DNA from: SIG607 sp045537575
Lineage (GTDB): Bacteria; Bacillota; Clostridia; Oscillospirales; Acutalibacteraceae
NCBI GenBank assembly: GCA_045537575.1
Contig: JAZSPU010000055.1
Span: forward strand, 1 to 57,920
Direction of reading: 5' to 3'
Length of the DNA: 57,920 bases
Shown: piece after piece, positions 14,021 to 23,868 of the stretch
Layout of the letters: each line of letters begins with the position of its first letter
Numbering within the stretch: position 1 is the first letter of the stretch
Notes under the pieces: model-generated
Seen by the model: only the letters and a program-made list of their open reading frames with translations
Database searches by the model: none
Told to the model about the DNA's origin: nothing
Made by a program: the position numbers and the translations under genes

Positions 14021-14941
14021 ATGGAGTTTAAGCATTATTCGGTACTTCTTAAAGAAACCATTGAAGAACTCGATATAAAACCTGACGGAATATATGTTGA
14101 CGGAACAGCAGGCGGAGCAGGACATTCAAGTGAAATCGCAAAACGAATAAAAGGCGGTATGCTGTACGCTCTTGACCAAGATCCCGACGCTGTGGCAGTT
14201 GCCACCGAAAGACTTAAAGGGCTACCTGCTAAAGTAATAAAAAGCAATTTTTCTAATATGAAAAACGTGCTGAGTGCCGAGGGTGTCGAAAGTGTTGACG
14301 GAATACTTTTAGACCTTGGCGTTTCTTCCTATCAGCTTGATGAAGGCGAAAGAGGTTTTTCCTATCACAAAGATGCTTTTCTTGATATGAGAATGAGCAA
14401 AGAAGGAAAAACGGCGGCTGACCTTGTAAACAATCTTTCGGTTTATGAATTGGCTGATATATTCAGACTTTACGGCGAAGAAAAATTCGCTATGAAAATA
14501 GCAAGAGAAATAGTAAAGGAAAGAGAAAAGGCTCCTATTGACCGCACTGTAAGATTAGCAGAGATAATCGCAAACAGCGTACCTGCGGCGGCAAGACGTG
14601 ACGGCCATCCTGCAAGAAAATGCTTTCAGGCATTAAGAATTGCCGTTAACGGAGAACTTGACGTATTAAAATCCGTTCTTGACGATGCTTTTGATTTACT
14701 GAAAACAGGCGGTGTGCTTGCTATAATTACCTTTCATTCACTGGAAGATTTAATGGTGAAACATAAATTTAAAGAGTTTTGCGTAGGCTGTACCTGTCCT
14801 CCTGATATACCGGTTTGTGTATGTGGGAAAACACCTAGGGGAAAGGTTATTCACAAAAAAGGAATTGAACCTTCCGCTCAGGAATTAAGTGAAAATGCGA
14901 GAAGCCGAAGCGCTAAACTCAGGACTATAATAAAACTATAA
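14021..14941 (+). CDS. rsmH: 16S rRNA (cytosine-1402 N4) methyltransferase
   Basis: RsmH/MraW, 306 residues, methylates N4 of C1402 in 16S rRNA using SAM. The SAM-binding segment YVDGTAGGAGHS (~26-37), LDLGVSSYQLDEGERGFSY, the ARKCFQALRIAVNGEL region and FHSLEDLMVKH near the C-terminus are all characteristic. It lies in its conserved place between mraZ and ftsL. The C-terminal region CVGCTCPPDIPVCVCG carries the usual cysteine-rich patch. Confidence 0.97.
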   Translation: MEFKHYSVLLKETIEELDIKPDGIYVDGTAGGAGHSSEIAKRIKGGMLYALDQDPDAVAVATERLKGLPAKVIKSNFSNMKNVLSAEGVESVDGILLDLGVSSYQLDEGERGFSYHKDAFLDMRMSKEGKTAADLVNNLSVYELADIFRLYGEEKFAMKIAREIVKEREKAPIDRTVRLAEIIANSVPAAARRDGHPARKCFQALRIAVNGELDVLKSVLDDAFDLLKTGGVLAIITFHSLEDLMVKHKFKEFCVGCTCPPDIPVCVCGKTPRGKVIHKKGIEPSAQELSENARSRSAKLRTIIKL

Positions 14942-14952
14942 GGATGAGGCAA

Positions 14953-15426
14953 ATGAACAATCTTAAATATTATAACGATGCTTTAGCATATGATTTTCAG
15001 ATGTTTATGCCAAAAGCAAAACCTGAACCCATATCCGAAGATAAAGTTATAAAAATGCCTTCTCAGAATACAAAAAAACACAGCAGAAGAAAGGCGGCAA
15101 CACTTCGTGTTTCAAACAGCGCTTTTGCTATATTTGCTACTGTTGTGCTTGTAGGGGCACTTTGCGCCAATTTGTGTATGAGAATTCGGGTTAATGAACT
15201 GAATAACAATATAAACGAGGCAAAAACCCTGCTTAACGAGAAGCAGAGTGAGAGCGTTGCTTTGCAGATGGAATATGAAAACAGAATTTCCTATATAAAT
15301 CTCGAGGCTGAAGCAACAGAGCTTGGTATGAGAAAGCTTGACCAGAATCAAGTGGTATATATTCGTGTAAACGATAAAAATATGGCAAGAACTGCAGACG
15401 GAAAAATTTTAACATCAAATAAATAA
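14953..15426 (+). CDS. ftsL: FtsL/DivIC-like cell division protein
   Basis: This 157-residue protein has the layout of FtsL: an N-terminal cytoplasmic part ending in a basic patch (KKHSRRKAATLR), one transmembrane helix (about residues 53-72), then a coiled-coil region (VNELNNNINEAKTLLNEKQSE) and a short extracytoplasmic tail. FtsL bridges FtsQ/DivIB, DivIC and the septal PBP. The call rests on topology and position between rsmH and the PBP, since FtsL is poorly conserved in sequence. I prefer the ATG at 14953, since the one at 14944 lies within the AAGGATGAGG ribosome site. Confidence 0.75.
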   Translation: MNNLKYYNDALAYDFQMFMPKAKPEPISEDKVIKMPSQNTKKHSRRKAATLRVSNSAFAIFATVVLVGALCANLCMRIRVNELNNNINEAKTLLNEKQSESVALQMEYENRISYINLEAEATELGMRKLDQNQVVYIRVNDKNMARTADGKILTSNK

Positions 15427-15433
15427 AGGGTTG

Positions 15434-15493
15434 CCGCATAGAAGTCTATGCGGTATAATATAAATAAAGATACGGGAGTTGAAAATTCAACTC
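15434..15493 (+). repeat. Two small hairpins between ftsL and the PBP gene
   Basis: CCGCATAG/CTATGCGG (15434-15453) and GAGTTGA/TCAACTC (15476-15493) are perfect stems without a U tract. They may mark RNA processing or translational spacing rather than termination. A related CCGCATA stem occurs before murA. Confidence 0.6.
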
Positions 15494-15534
15494 TCGTTTC
15501 AAGCGTTTTTAAAGTATATGAAAAGAGGATGATT

Positions 15535-17793
15535 ATGGCTAGTAAACCGAATAAAACGATGCTCCAAAGAATGTTTACCGTCCTCCTTTGCGTAATCATA
15601 ATTACTGTGGGTGTGTCGGGTTTCAGACTTTCGTACATTATGGTGGTTAAGGGTGAAAAGTATCAGGGCCTTGCATCCGAACAACAGCTTTACGATAGCC
15701 TTATAACTGCCCCCCGAGGAAATATATACGATAAAAATATGAACGTACTTGCTACAAGCACTACAGCATGGACGGTATATATAACCCCTAACGGAATTAA
15801 TAAATTAAGTGATGCTACCCGTAAGGAGCAGGTGAGAAATCTTATTGCCGACGGACTTTCTTCAATCCTTTCGGCAGACAGAAATGAAATTTATGAAGAT
15901 ACGGGTAAAAAATCCTACTACGTAACGGTTGAAAAAAAGGTGGATAAAGCTACCGCCGACAAGGTAAGAGAATTTATAACCGCCAATAAGGATTTCGAAC
16001 TGACCAAGTACATTGGTCTTGACGAAACCACAATGCGTTACTACCCCAATAATAGTCTTGCTTCGGTTGTTCTGGGCTTTGTAGGGGATGACGAACAGGG
16101 ACTTGCAGGAATTGAAAGCTATTACGATACCTTTCTTACGGGTGAACCTGGCAGAGTGGTTGCTGCAAAAACCGCATACGGTGTTGATATGCCCTTTACT
16201 TACGAAATGGTAGAGGAAGCAAAACAAGGTAATTCCCTTGTGCTGTCTATTGATAATTACATTCAGTACGTTGCTGAAAAACAGCTTAAACAAGCGGTTG
16301 AAGACAATAAGTGTAACGAACGCGGTGTTGCGGTAGTTATGAACGTTAATACAGGCGCTATACTTGCTATGGCAGTTACGGGAGATTTTGACCCAAATAA
16401 ACCCTTTACTCTCTCAAAAAGCGATATGCTTACGGTTGATTCGCTGACAGGGGATGAAAGAACCGCAAAGCTTGGGGAACTCAGAAACCGCCAATGGCGT
16501 AATAAAGCCGTATCCGATGCATATGAGCCGGGTTCTGTTTTTAAGATATTTACCGCCGCTGCCGCTTTGGAAGAAAACGCAGTTTCGCCCAGTTCTTCCT
16601 TCTCTTGCGTAGGTCATACTCAGGTTGCAGGTCAGCCTTATGACTGTCACAAGACAACGGGACACGGAGTACAGAGCCTTTATACAGCTATGAGTAATTC
16701 TTGCAATCCTGCATTTATTACTATCGGTCAGGCGTTAGGTACAAAAACCTTCTCAAAGTATTTTGAAGCCTTTGGTTTCACAACAAAAACAGGGGTGGAT
16801 ATCCCAGGTGAAACAGGTTCTATATATTATTCCGAAGCAAATATGGGCCCTGTTGAACTTGCTTCTGCCTCCTTCGGTCAGACCTTTAAAATAACACCGA
16901 TGCAGATGCTTGCCGCAACTTCAGCAGCTGTTAACGGCGGATATCTCGTAAAACCTCATGTTGTTGAAAAGATAGTTGATAAAGACGGAAACGTTATTGA
17001 ATCGGCATCAAATGATTATAAGAGACAGGTAGTATCTGCCGAAACGTCCGCAAAGCTTAGAGAAGCTATGGAAGTGGTTGTTAACGGCGGCGCTAAAAAT
17101 GCTTACGTTGCAGGTTACAGAACGGGCGGTAAAACCGGTACAAGTGAAAAAATTGACCGAATGAACGAAACAAATCAAAGAGGTCTTTACGTTGCATCTT
17201 ACGTGGGTGTTGCTCCTATTGAGAATCCCGAAATCGCAGTACTTGTTTTACTTGACGAACCTACTGCAGGCAGTATATACGGCGGTACGATTTCTGCTCC
17301 TGTAGCAAGTGCAATTATGAGCGAAATACTTCCGTATATGGGCTATGAGCCTCACTACACTCAGGAAGAGCTTTCTAAACGCGCTATTCCCGTTCCTGAC
17401 GTTACGGGACTAAGTGTGGGGGAAGCTAAGAACAAAATTACCAATGCAGACCTTATTTACAAGGTTGTAGGAGAAGGCGAGAAGGTTATTTCTCAGTTGC
17501 CGACTTCCACCGATACTCTTTATTCGGGCGGACTTGTAATAATATATACCGATGAAGAAGCTATGGAAGAAGAAATGGTAACCGTACCTGATTTTAACGG
17601 TATGACCGTAAGTCAGGTTAATGAGGCCGCTGCAAACAGCGGAGTTAACGTTAAATTCGCAGGTAATACTCTGGAAAACGCAAATACTTTTGCATATAGC
17701 CAAAGTATTAAAGCAAATACAGAGGTAAAAAGAGGAACAAGTATTACGGTTTATTTCCGTGACGGAGAGGTTACGGATTTTATACCGGAATAA
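15535..17793 (+). CDS. Class B penicillin-binding protein with PASTA domains (SpoVD/PBP2-like)
   Basis: A high-molecular-weight class B transpeptidase that cross-links peptidoglycan at the septum or spore cortex. The chosen start (752 residues) has AAAGAGG six bases upstream; an in-frame ATG at 15448 lacks a site. It has one N-terminal membrane helix, a dimerisation domain (APRGNIYDKN), and the transpeptidase motifs: EPGSVFK (SxxK serine), MSNSCN (SxN) and GGKTGTSEK (KTG). Two PASTA domains close the protein (PDVTGLSVGEAKNKI and PDFNGMTVSQVNEAA). PASTA domains and position in the dcw cluster fit SpoVD or PBP2x; if the organism does not sporulate, it is the septal FtsI. Confidence 0.93.
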   Translation: MASKPNKTMLQRMFTVLLCVIIITVGVSGFRLSYIMVVKGEKYQGLASEQQLYDSLITAPRGNIYDKNMNVLATSTTAWTVYITPNGINKLSDATRKEQVRNLIADGLSSILSADRNEIYEDTGKKSYYVTVEKKVDKATADKVREFITANKDFELTKYIGLDETTMRYYPNNSLASVVLGFVGDDEQGLAGIESYYDTFLTGEPGRVVAAKTAYGVDMPFTYEMVEEAKQGNSLVLSIDNYIQYVAEKQLKQAVEDNKCNERGVAVVMNVNTGAILAMAVTGDFDPNKPFTLSKSDMLTVDSLTGDERTAKLGELRNRQWRNKAVSDAYEPGSVFKIFTAAAALEENAVSPSSSFSCVGHTQVAGQPYDCHKTTGHGVQSLYTAMSNSCNPAFITIGQALGTKTFSKYFEAFGFTTKTGVDIPGETGSIYYSEANMGPVELASASFGQTFKITPMQMLAATSAAVNGGYLVKPHVVEKIVDKDGNVIESASNDYKRQVVSAETSAKLREAMEVVVNGGAKNAYVAGYRTGGKTGTSEKIDRMNETNQRGLYVASYVGVAPIENPEIAVLVLLDEPTAGSIYGGTISAPVASAIMSEILPYMGYEPHYTQEELSKRAIPVPDVTGLSVGEAKNKITNADLIYKVVGEGEKVISQLPTSTDTLYSGGLVIIYTDEEAMEEEMVTVPDFNGMTVSQVNEAAANSGVNVKFAGNTLENANTFAYSQSIKANTEVKRGTSITVYFRDGEVTDFIPE

Positions 17794-17808
17794 AATGGGG
17801 TAATTAAA

Positions 17809-19236
17809 ATGTTGCTTAAGGATTTACTTGATATAAAGGGCGATTTTGCCGATACCGAGATTAAAGGCGTCACCTCAGACTCGAGACAGGTAAAGGAAGG
17901 CTTTGCTTATATCTGTATAGTCGGCGCAGTTAATGACGGACACAATTTTGCTCTTTCTGCAAAGGAAAAGGGCGCTGCAGTAATAATTGCAGAAAGAGAT
18001 ACAGGTAGCGGCATAGATGTTATAGTTGAGGATACCCACGCCGCCTATGCGAAAATGTCGGCTAATTGGTTTAATAATCCTGCAAAAGAATTAAGGCTTA
18101 TAGGCGTTACGGGCACAAACGGTAAAACCTCTGTTACATATATGCTTAAAAATATTCTTGAGGCAAACGGAGAAAAGGTAGGTCTTATCGGTACCATTCA
18201 AAATATGATAGGCGACGAAATTGTTCCTACCGAGCGCACCACACCAAGCTGTTATGAGCTTAACGCTTTATTCAGACTTATGGTGGATAAGGGCTGCACA
18301 GCCGCTGTTATGGAGGTTTCCTCTCACGCTCTTGACCAGAAAAGAGTTTATGGAATTGATTTCGAGGTGGGTATTTTCACTAATCTTACACAGGACCATC
18401 TTGATTATCACATCACAATGGAAAACTATCTTGAAGCTAAGAAAAAACTCTTTTCTATGTGTAAAACCGCTGTTGTTAATGCAGATGATTTGTGGTGCGA
18501 AAAGCTCATAGATTCCCTTGAATGTAAAGTGGTTAAAGTATCGGCAGAGAAGGATGCTGATTTCACCGCTAAAAATATTAACTTTTGTGCGGACGGAGTA
18601 AATTTCCTGCTTGAAGGCAGAGAGAGTATGGAGCTTTCTATGAGCACGGGCGGTAAATTTACCATTTATAATACCATGTCGGCGGCAGTAAGCGCTTTGG
18701 AATTTGGAATTTCTCCTGAAATAGTAAAATCGGCGCTTTGCTCGGGGGAAGGAATAAAGGGAAGAGCAGAGGTTGTTAAAAATCCCTTTGATTTTACTGT
18801 AATAATAGATTACGCACATACTCCCGACGGTCTTGAAAATATCTTAAATACCTTTAGCGAACTGAAAAAGGGCAGACTTATAACCCTTTTCGGTTGCGGC
18901 GGTGACAGAGATAAAACAAAACGTCCTATAATGGGCGAAATAGCCGCTGAGAAATCTGATTACGTAATAGTGACAAGCGATAATCCCAGAAGCGAAGAGC
19001 CTTTAAGTATAATTGAAGACATACTTGTAGGGGTTAAAAAGCACAACACCGAATATACGGTTATCGAAAACAGAATTGAGGCAATTAAATTTGCTGTTAA
19101 AAATGCAAGAAAAGATGATATAATAATTCTTGCAGGTAAAGGTCACGAAACCTATCAAATTTTAAAAGACAAAACCATTCACCTTGATGAGCGTGAAGTG
19201 GTGAACGAAGCTTTAAAGGAAAGACAGGATGTGTAA
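17809..19236 (+). CDS. murE: UDP-MurNAc-tripeptide synthetase (meso-DAP adding)
   Basis: MurE, 475 residues, adds the third amino acid to UDP-MurNAc-Ala-Glu using ATP. The ATP loop GVTGTNGKTSVTYML (~101-115), ERTTPS, and VSSHALDQKRV are present. The residue pattern TSDNPRSEEP (DNPR, ~395-398) marks the meso-diaminopimelate-specific type rather than the lysine type, so the wall probably contains DAP. It follows the PBP gene after 15 bases. The expected next gene, murF, is missing; mraY starts three bases after the stop. Confidence 0.96.
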   Translation: MLLKDLLDIKGDFADTEIKGVTSDSRQVKEGFAYICIVGAVNDGHNFALSAKEKGAAVIIAERDTGSGIDVIVEDTHAAYAKMSANWFNNPAKELRLIGVTGTNGKTSVTYMLKNILEANGEKVGLIGTIQNMIGDEIVPTERTTPSCYELNALFRLMVDKGCTAAVMEVSSHALDQKRVYGIDFEVGIFTNLTQDHLDYHITMENYLEAKKKLFSMCKTAVVNADDLWCEKLIDSLECKVVKVSAEKDADFTAKNINFCADGVNFLLEGRESMELSMSTGGKFTIYNTMSAAVSALEFGISPEIVKSALCSGEGIKGRAEVVKNPFDFTVIIDYAHTPDGLENILNTFSELKKGRLITLFGCGGDRDKTKRPIMGEIAAEKSDYVIVTSDNPRSEEPLSIIEDILVGVKKHNTEYTVIENRIEAIKFAVKNARKDDIIILAGKGHETYQILKDKTIHLDEREVVNEALKERQDV

Positions 19237-19239
19237 AAA

Positions 19240-20253
19240 ATGAAAGACATTACACCTATTATTACAGCGCTTTTATCTTTTGGAATTACGGCTATTCTCG
19301 GCTTTAAGGTTATTCCTTTTCTTCACAAGCTGAAATTCGGTCAGACTATACTTGATATCGGTCCCTCTTGGCATAAAAATAAGCAGGGAACACCCACTAT
19401 GGGCGGTATTATGATGATGATAGCCGTTTTATCTTCAATTATTATAAGCATCATTTTTTCGGCTATAATAAAAGGAGAGTTTATTGCAGAGCTTTCGGAT
19501 AATAAAAAACTTCCTATGTTTGTTTCAGGGGTTGTTCTTGCATTTGCTATGGGCTTTATAGGTTTTTTAGACGATTATATAAAAATTATTAAAAAGCGTA
19601 ATTTAGGACTTACCGCAAAGCAAAAAACCTTTATTCAGGGACTTGTTACCGCTCTTTATCTTCTTTCCCTTGCACTTTCGGGAATGAAAACCACTTGGAC
19701 ACCCTTTGGCAGTGTTGATATAACAAGCGGTTGGGGGCTTATTTTCTGGCCTATAGCATTTTTCTTTGTTTACGGCTTTGTTAATGCAGTTAATCTTACC
19801 GACGGTCTTGACGGACTTGCTTCATCTGTTACTCTTGTGGCAGGCTGCGCGTTTATGCTTATAGCGGGAATTTCCTCTCTTATGGGCGTAAATGTTTACG
19901 CTTCTGCTTTAGCGGGTGCCTGTGGAGGCTTTTTGGTGTGGAATATGCATCCTGCAAAGGTATTTATGGGGGATACAGGTTCAATGTTCTTGGGCGGTGC
20001 AGTAGTAGGTCTTGCTTTTGCTACCGAAAGACCTATACTTCTTATTGCAATTGGCATTGTATATCTTCTTGAAGCTTTATCTGTAGTGTTGCAGGTAACC
20101 TGCTATAAACTTACTAAAAAACGTATCTTTAAAATGAGTCCTATTCACCATCATTTTGAAATGATTGGCTGGAGCGAAGAAAAGGTAGTATTTGTTTTCT
20201 CTGCAGTAGGATTTATCGGAGCTGCTGTTGCAGTGCTTCCATTTATTTTATAA
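19240..20253 (+). CDS. mraY: Phospho-MurNAc-pentapeptide transferase
   Basis: MraY, 337 residues, transfers phospho-MurNAc-pentapeptide to undecaprenyl phosphate at the inner face of the membrane, making lipid I. About ten hydrophobic helices are visible. Conserved cytoplasmic motifs include GTPTMGGIMM, FLDDYIKI with the metal-binding Asp pair, NAVNLTDGLDGLA, GDTGSMFLGG and the histidine loop SPIHHHFEMIGWSE. Length is slightly short of E. coli MraY, as usual for Firmicutes. Confidence 0.97.
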   Translation: MKDITPIITALLSFGITAILGFKVIPFLHKLKFGQTILDIGPSWHKNKQGTPTMGGIMMMIAVLSSIIISIIFSAIIKGEFIAELSDNKKLPMFVSGVVLAFAMGFIGFLDDYIKIIKKRNLGLTAKQKTFIQGLVTALYLLSLALSGMKTTWTPFGSVDITSGWGLIFWPIAFFFVYGFVNAVNLTDGLDGLASSVTLVAGCAFMLIAGISSLMGVNVYASALAGACGGFLVWNMHPAKVFMGDTGSMFLGGAVVGLAFATERPILLIAIGIVYLLEALSVVLQVTCYKLTKKRIFKMSPIHHHFEMIGWSEEKVVFVFSAVGFIGAAVAVLPFIL

Positions 20254-20277
20254 AATAATTTTGACGGAGTGAATATA

Positions 20278-21429
20278 ATGCGCGAAGGCCTGTATGCTAA
20301 GTTGCTTAAAAAAATGGGTATATACAGAGAAGGAAAGCTTGACTTCGGTTTTCTTTCTTTGGTTCTTATATTACTTTCAATAGGCCTTGTTATGCTTTTT
20401 TCGGCAAGCTACGCTTATAGCTACGCGCGTTTTGGGAACAGCTATCACTTTATTATAAGACAGGCAATATTTGCTGTCGTTGGCGTTGTGGTTATGTTCG
20501 CTCTTTCCCGCATTGATGTAAAAGTATATAGAAAACTTGCTGTTCCTATTTATGTTGTTGCTATAATTTTGCTTGTACTGGTACTTGCTTTGCCTCCTAT
20601 GAAGGAAGGAATGGATCATAAACGTTGGCTTGTTTTAGGACCTATAACCTTTCAGCCGTCCGAAATTGCAAAATTTGCAATTATAACTCTTTTTTCCCAT
20701 CTTATTGCAAAGTATCATAAGCTTATGTCTAACTTTAAGTTTGTTATTACTTTACTTTTTATTCTTGCTGTTGTCTGCGGTCTTGTGGTTGTAGAAACCC
20801 ATCTCTCTGCTACTGTTCTTATACTCTTTATAGGCGTTGTGCTGATGATAGTGGGAGGACTGGCAATCAGATATATCCTAATGGGCGCTGGTGTTGCGGT
20901 AACTGCTGTTGTTTTATTTGTAGTTACAGGTGTTGTTGATTACGCATCAAGCCGTTTCACATATTGGCTTGACCCATGGTCAGATGCGGCAGGTAAAGGC
21001 TATCAGACCATACAGTCGCTCTTGGCTATCGGCTCAGGCGGTTTGCTTGGCAGAGGAATAGGTCAGTCAAGACAGAAATACTCATGGCTTCCCGAACCCC
21101 ATAATGACTTTATTTTTGCAATAGTCAGCGAGGAACTGGGGCTTATAGGCGCTATGATAATAGTGGTGCTTTTCTGCCTTCTTATATGGCGAGGCTTTGT
21201 GGTTGCTATGCATTCTCCCGATAAATTTTCGTCTCTTATGGCTGTAGGGCTTTCTTTTCAGGTAGCTCTTCAGGCAGCCCTCAATATAATGGTTGTTACA
21301 AATACCATCCCTAACACCGGAATAAGTCTTCCATTCTTTAGTTACGGTGGTACTGCACTTATAATTTTACTTGCTGAAATGGGAATTGTTCTGTCAATTT
21401 CGCGAAGCGCTAATTTAGAGAAAGTATAG
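20278..21429 (+). CDS. ftsW: Septal peptidoglycan polymerase FtsW (SEDS family)
   Basis: A SEDS-family membrane glycosyltransferase of 383 residues that polymerises lipid II with its class B PBP partner. About ten membrane helices are seen. Typical features are HKRWLVLGPITFQPSEIAK, the extracellular loop with TYWLDPWSDAAGKGYQTIQSL, GRGIGQSRQKYSWLPEPHNDFIFA and the late NTIPNTGISLPFFSYGGT. The ATG at 20278 follows GGAG by a good distance; a GTG at 20269 overlaps that site and is less likely. The cluster around it points to FtsW rather than RodA. Confidence 0.94.
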   Translation: MREGLYAKLLKKMGIYREGKLDFGFLSLVLILLSIGLVMLFSASYAYSYARFGNSYHFIIRQAIFAVVGVVVMFALSRIDVKVYRKLAVPIYVVAIILLVLVLALPPMKEGMDHKRWLVLGPITFQPSEIAKFAIITLFSHLIAKYHKLMSNFKFVITLLFILAVVCGLVVVETHLSATVLILFIGVVLMIVGGLAIRYILMGAGVAVTAVVLFVVTGVVDYASSRFTYWLDPWSDAAGKGYQTIQSLLAIGSGGLLGRGIGQSRQKYSWLPEPHNDFIFAIVSEELGLIGAMIIVVLFCLLIWRGFVVAMHSPDKFSSLMAVGLSFQVALQAALNIMVVTNTIPNTGISLPFFSYGGTALIILLAEMGIVLSISRSANLEKV

Positions 21430-21437
21430 GTGAAAAT

Positions 21438-22547
21438 ATGCATATTTTATTTGCAGGCGGTGGCACCGCAGGACACATAAATCCCGCACTTGCAGTTGCA
21501 GGATATATTAAGGAAAAACATCCTGATACAAAAATCAGTTATATAGGAACTGCTAAAAAGCTTGAAGCAAAGCTTGTTCCCGAAAAGGGATATGATTTTT
21601 ACAGTATTGAGGTTTCGGGTTTTCAAAGAAGTCTTACTCCTGTTAATATTGCAAAAAATGTTAAGGCTGCCGTATGTGCGGTTACTGCTTCTCTAAAGGC
21701 TAGAAAACTTCTTAAAAAACTTAATCCCGACCTTGTTGTTGGTACAGGCGGATATGTAAGCGGCCCCGTTTTAAGTCAGGCGGCAAAGCTTGGATTTAAA
21801 ACTGCTATTCACGAGCAAAATGCTTATCCGGGTATGACAAATAAAATGCTTTGCGCTGACGTTGACAGAGTTATGCTTGCAATGCCTGAAGCCGAAAAAA
21901 GATTTAAACTTAATAAAAAACCTGATATAGTGGGCAATCCTGTAAGACCTGAGCTGACTAAAATAAGCAGGGAAGAAGCAAGAGCCAAGCTGGGCTTTGA
22001 CAGTCGTCCCGTTATTCTTTCTTTCGGAGGCAGTCTCGGTGCCGAAAAGATAAACAATTCTGTAGCAGAACTTATAAAATATCACAACACAAGCGGAAAA
22101 TATTATCATATTCACGCTACAGGAAAAGTAGGTTACGAGGATATGAAAAATCAGCTTAGTGATATTAAGCTTAGTGAAAATATAGATTTAAGAGAATATA
22201 TCAAGGATATGGATGTGTGTATGGCGGCGGCAGACCTTGTTATTTGCAGAGCAGGTGCTATAACACTCAGCGAACTTACTGTTTGCAGAAAGCCTTCAAT
22301 TCTTATTCCATCTCCTTACGTTGCCGAAAACCATCAGTTCCATAATGCTATGACACTTAAAAACGTGGGTGCGGCTGAGGTTATTGAAGAAAAAGAATTG
22401 ACCGGTGAAAAACTTATATCTACGGTTGAAAATATGCTTTCAGACAGTAATAAGCTTGAAGCTATGAGTGAAAATGCAAAAAAAGTTGCTATTGATGATG
22501 CTAATGAACGTATTTATAAGGTTCTTATGGAGCTAATAAACTCTTAA
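21438..22547 (+). CDS. murG: UDP-GlcNAc:lipid I N-acetylglucosaminyltransferase
   Basis: MurG, 369 residues, adds GlcNAc to lipid I to form lipid II on the cytoplasmic side of the membrane. GGGTAGHINPALA (~6-18) is the N-terminal glycine-rich loop; GTGGYVSGP, HEQNAYPGMTN, FGGSLGA, and the UDP-GlcNAc site CRAGAITLSEL with IPSPYVAENHQ follow. Length and motifs are standard. It follows ftsW by eight bases. Confidence 0.97.
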   Translation: MHILFAGGGTAGHINPALAVAGYIKEKHPDTKISYIGTAKKLEAKLVPEKGYDFYSIEVSGFQRSLTPVNIAKNVKAAVCAVTASLKARKLLKKLNPDLVVGTGGYVSGPVLSQAAKLGFKTAIHEQNAYPGMTNKMLCADVDRVMLAMPEAEKRFKLNKKPDIVGNPVRPELTKISREEARAKLGFDSRPVILSFGGSLGAEKINNSVAELIKYHNTSGKYYHIHATGKVGYEDMKNQLSDIKLSENIDLREYIKDMDVCMAAADLVICRAGAITLSELTVCRKPSILIPSPYVAENHQFHNAMTLKNVGAAEVIEEKELTGEKLISTVENMLSDSNKLEAMSENAKKVAIDDANERIYKVLMELINS

Positions 22548-22565
22548 TAACCAAAAAAAGCAAAC

Positions 22566-22603
22566 CGCATATTATGAAATATAATTGTATTTTATATATG
22601 CGG
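22566..22603 (+). repeat. Hairpin upstream of murA
   Basis: CCGCATAT and ATATGCGG enclose a second AT-rich self-complementary segment, giving a long imperfect hairpin of about 38 bases. It ends nine bases before the murA start and includes part of its ribosome site region, so it could affect translation. Confidence 0.55.
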
Positions 22604-22612
22604 GGTGCTGAT

Positions 22613-23866
22613 ATGAATTCCTATAAAGTTATCGGTGGGAACAAAATAGAAGGCAGTGTGAAACTGCAGGGCGCAAAGAACAGCGCGTTGCCGATACTTG
22701 CCGCAACGCTGCTCATTAAAGGTAAAAGTATTATACATAATTGTCCCGATTTAAGTGATGTAGATGCAGCTATAAAAATTCTTGTGAAATTAGGCTGTGT
22801 ATGTGTAAGGGACGAAAACACGGTAATTGTTGATTCTACTGATGCTGTGAATTTTGAGGTAGGAAAAGAACTTTCGGGTGAAATGCGTTCTTCTATTGTG
22901 TTTTTAGGCGCAATAACAGCGCGAATGGGAAAGGCAGTAATAAGCAGTCCGGGTGGATGTGAATTAGGGCCTCGACCTATTGATATGCATCTTACCGCCC
23001 TTCGACAGCTGGGTGTCATTATTACGGAAGAAGACGGTGTTCTTAACTGTAGTTGTCCTAACGGACTAATCGGCAGTGAAATATATCTTCGTTTTCCAAG
23101 CGTTGGCGCTACCGAGAATATTATGATTGCTTCCTGTCTTGCAAGAGGTACAACTGTTATTCACGGCGCGGCAAGTGAACCTGAAATAAGCGATTTGGCC
23201 GATTTCCTTAACAGAGCAGGGGCGCGTATAAGAGGTGCAGGTTCTGATACGGTTATTATTGAAGGCGTATCAAGTCTTCACAGTGTGGAACATACTGTTA
23301 TAAGTGATAGAATTGTAGCCGCTACCTTTCTTTCGGCGGCGGCAAATACAGGCGGTAATATTGAAATTATCGGTTGCCCTGCCTATAATATGCATACCAT
23401 TTTGGGCTTTTTTGATAAAATAGGCTGTAATATACGTGTTAAAGGAAATAGGGTATATATGAAGTGCAATGAGCCTTTAAAATGCTCGGGAGCAACAGTA
23501 ACCGACGTTTATCCGGCATTTCCTACAGATGCAGGTCCGCTTATTGTTGCTGTATTTTCTAATCTGCCCGATAAAAACAGTTTGAGCGAAACTATTTTTG
23601 AAAACAGATTCAGATATGTGCCACAGCTTAATAAGCTTGGAGCTGATATCCGTCTTCACGGTAAAACGGTTACTTCTAAAGGACGAAAAAAGCTTTGCGG
23701 AGATACTGTTACCTGCACCGATTTAAGAGGCGGTGCGGCGCTGGTGGTAGCAGCCCTTAATGCTGAAGGTCAAAGCATTATTAATGATATTTATCATATA
23801 GAACGAGGTTATCAATCGTTTGCCGAAAATCTTAAGATTTTGGGCGCTGATATAGAGGAGCTTTGA
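22613..23866 (+). CDS. murA: UDP-N-acetylglucosamine 1-carboxyvinyltransferase
   Basis: MurA, 417 residues from the ATG at 22613, performs the first committed step of peptidoglycan synthesis: transfer of enolpyruvyl from PEP to UDP-GlcNAc. GAKNSALPILAATLL (near residue 21) is the N-terminal signature. SPGGCELGPRPIDMHL holds the catalytic cysteine, the residue attacked by fosfomycin, so the enzyme is expected to be of the sensitive type. LRGGAALVVAALNAEG lies near the C-terminus. An in-frame ATG at 22574 would add 13 residues inside the upstream hairpin and lacks a ribosome site. Confidence 0.96.
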   Translation: MNSYKVIGGNKIEGSVKLQGAKNSALPILAATLLIKGKSIIHNCPDLSDVDAAIKILVKLGCVCVRDENTVIVDSTDAVNFEVGKELSGEMRSSIVFLGAITARMGKAVISSPGGCELGPRPIDMHLTALRQLGVIITEEDGVLNCSCPNGLIGSEIYLRFPSVGATENIMIASCLARGTTVIHGAASEPEISDLADFLNRAGARIRGAGSDTVIIEGVSSLHSVEHTVISDRIVAATFLSAAANTGGNIEIIGCPAYNMHTILGFFDKIGCNIRVKGNRVYMKCNEPLKCSGATVTDVYPAFPTDAGPLIVAVFSNLPDKNSLSETIFENRFRYVPQLNKLGADIRLHGKTVTSKGRKKLCGDTVTCTDLRGGAALVVAALNAEGQSIINDIYHIERGYQSFAENLKILGADIEEL

Positions 23867-23868
23867 AA

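Noticed and set aside
15434..15493. Terminator between ftsL and the PBP gene
   Set aside because: Both hairpins lack a U tract and the genes are in one conserved operon.
15448..15534. Upstream ATG of the PBP gene at 15448
   Set aside because: It lies inside a hairpin, has no ribosome site, and adds a non-conserved stretch before the usual basic residues and membrane helix.
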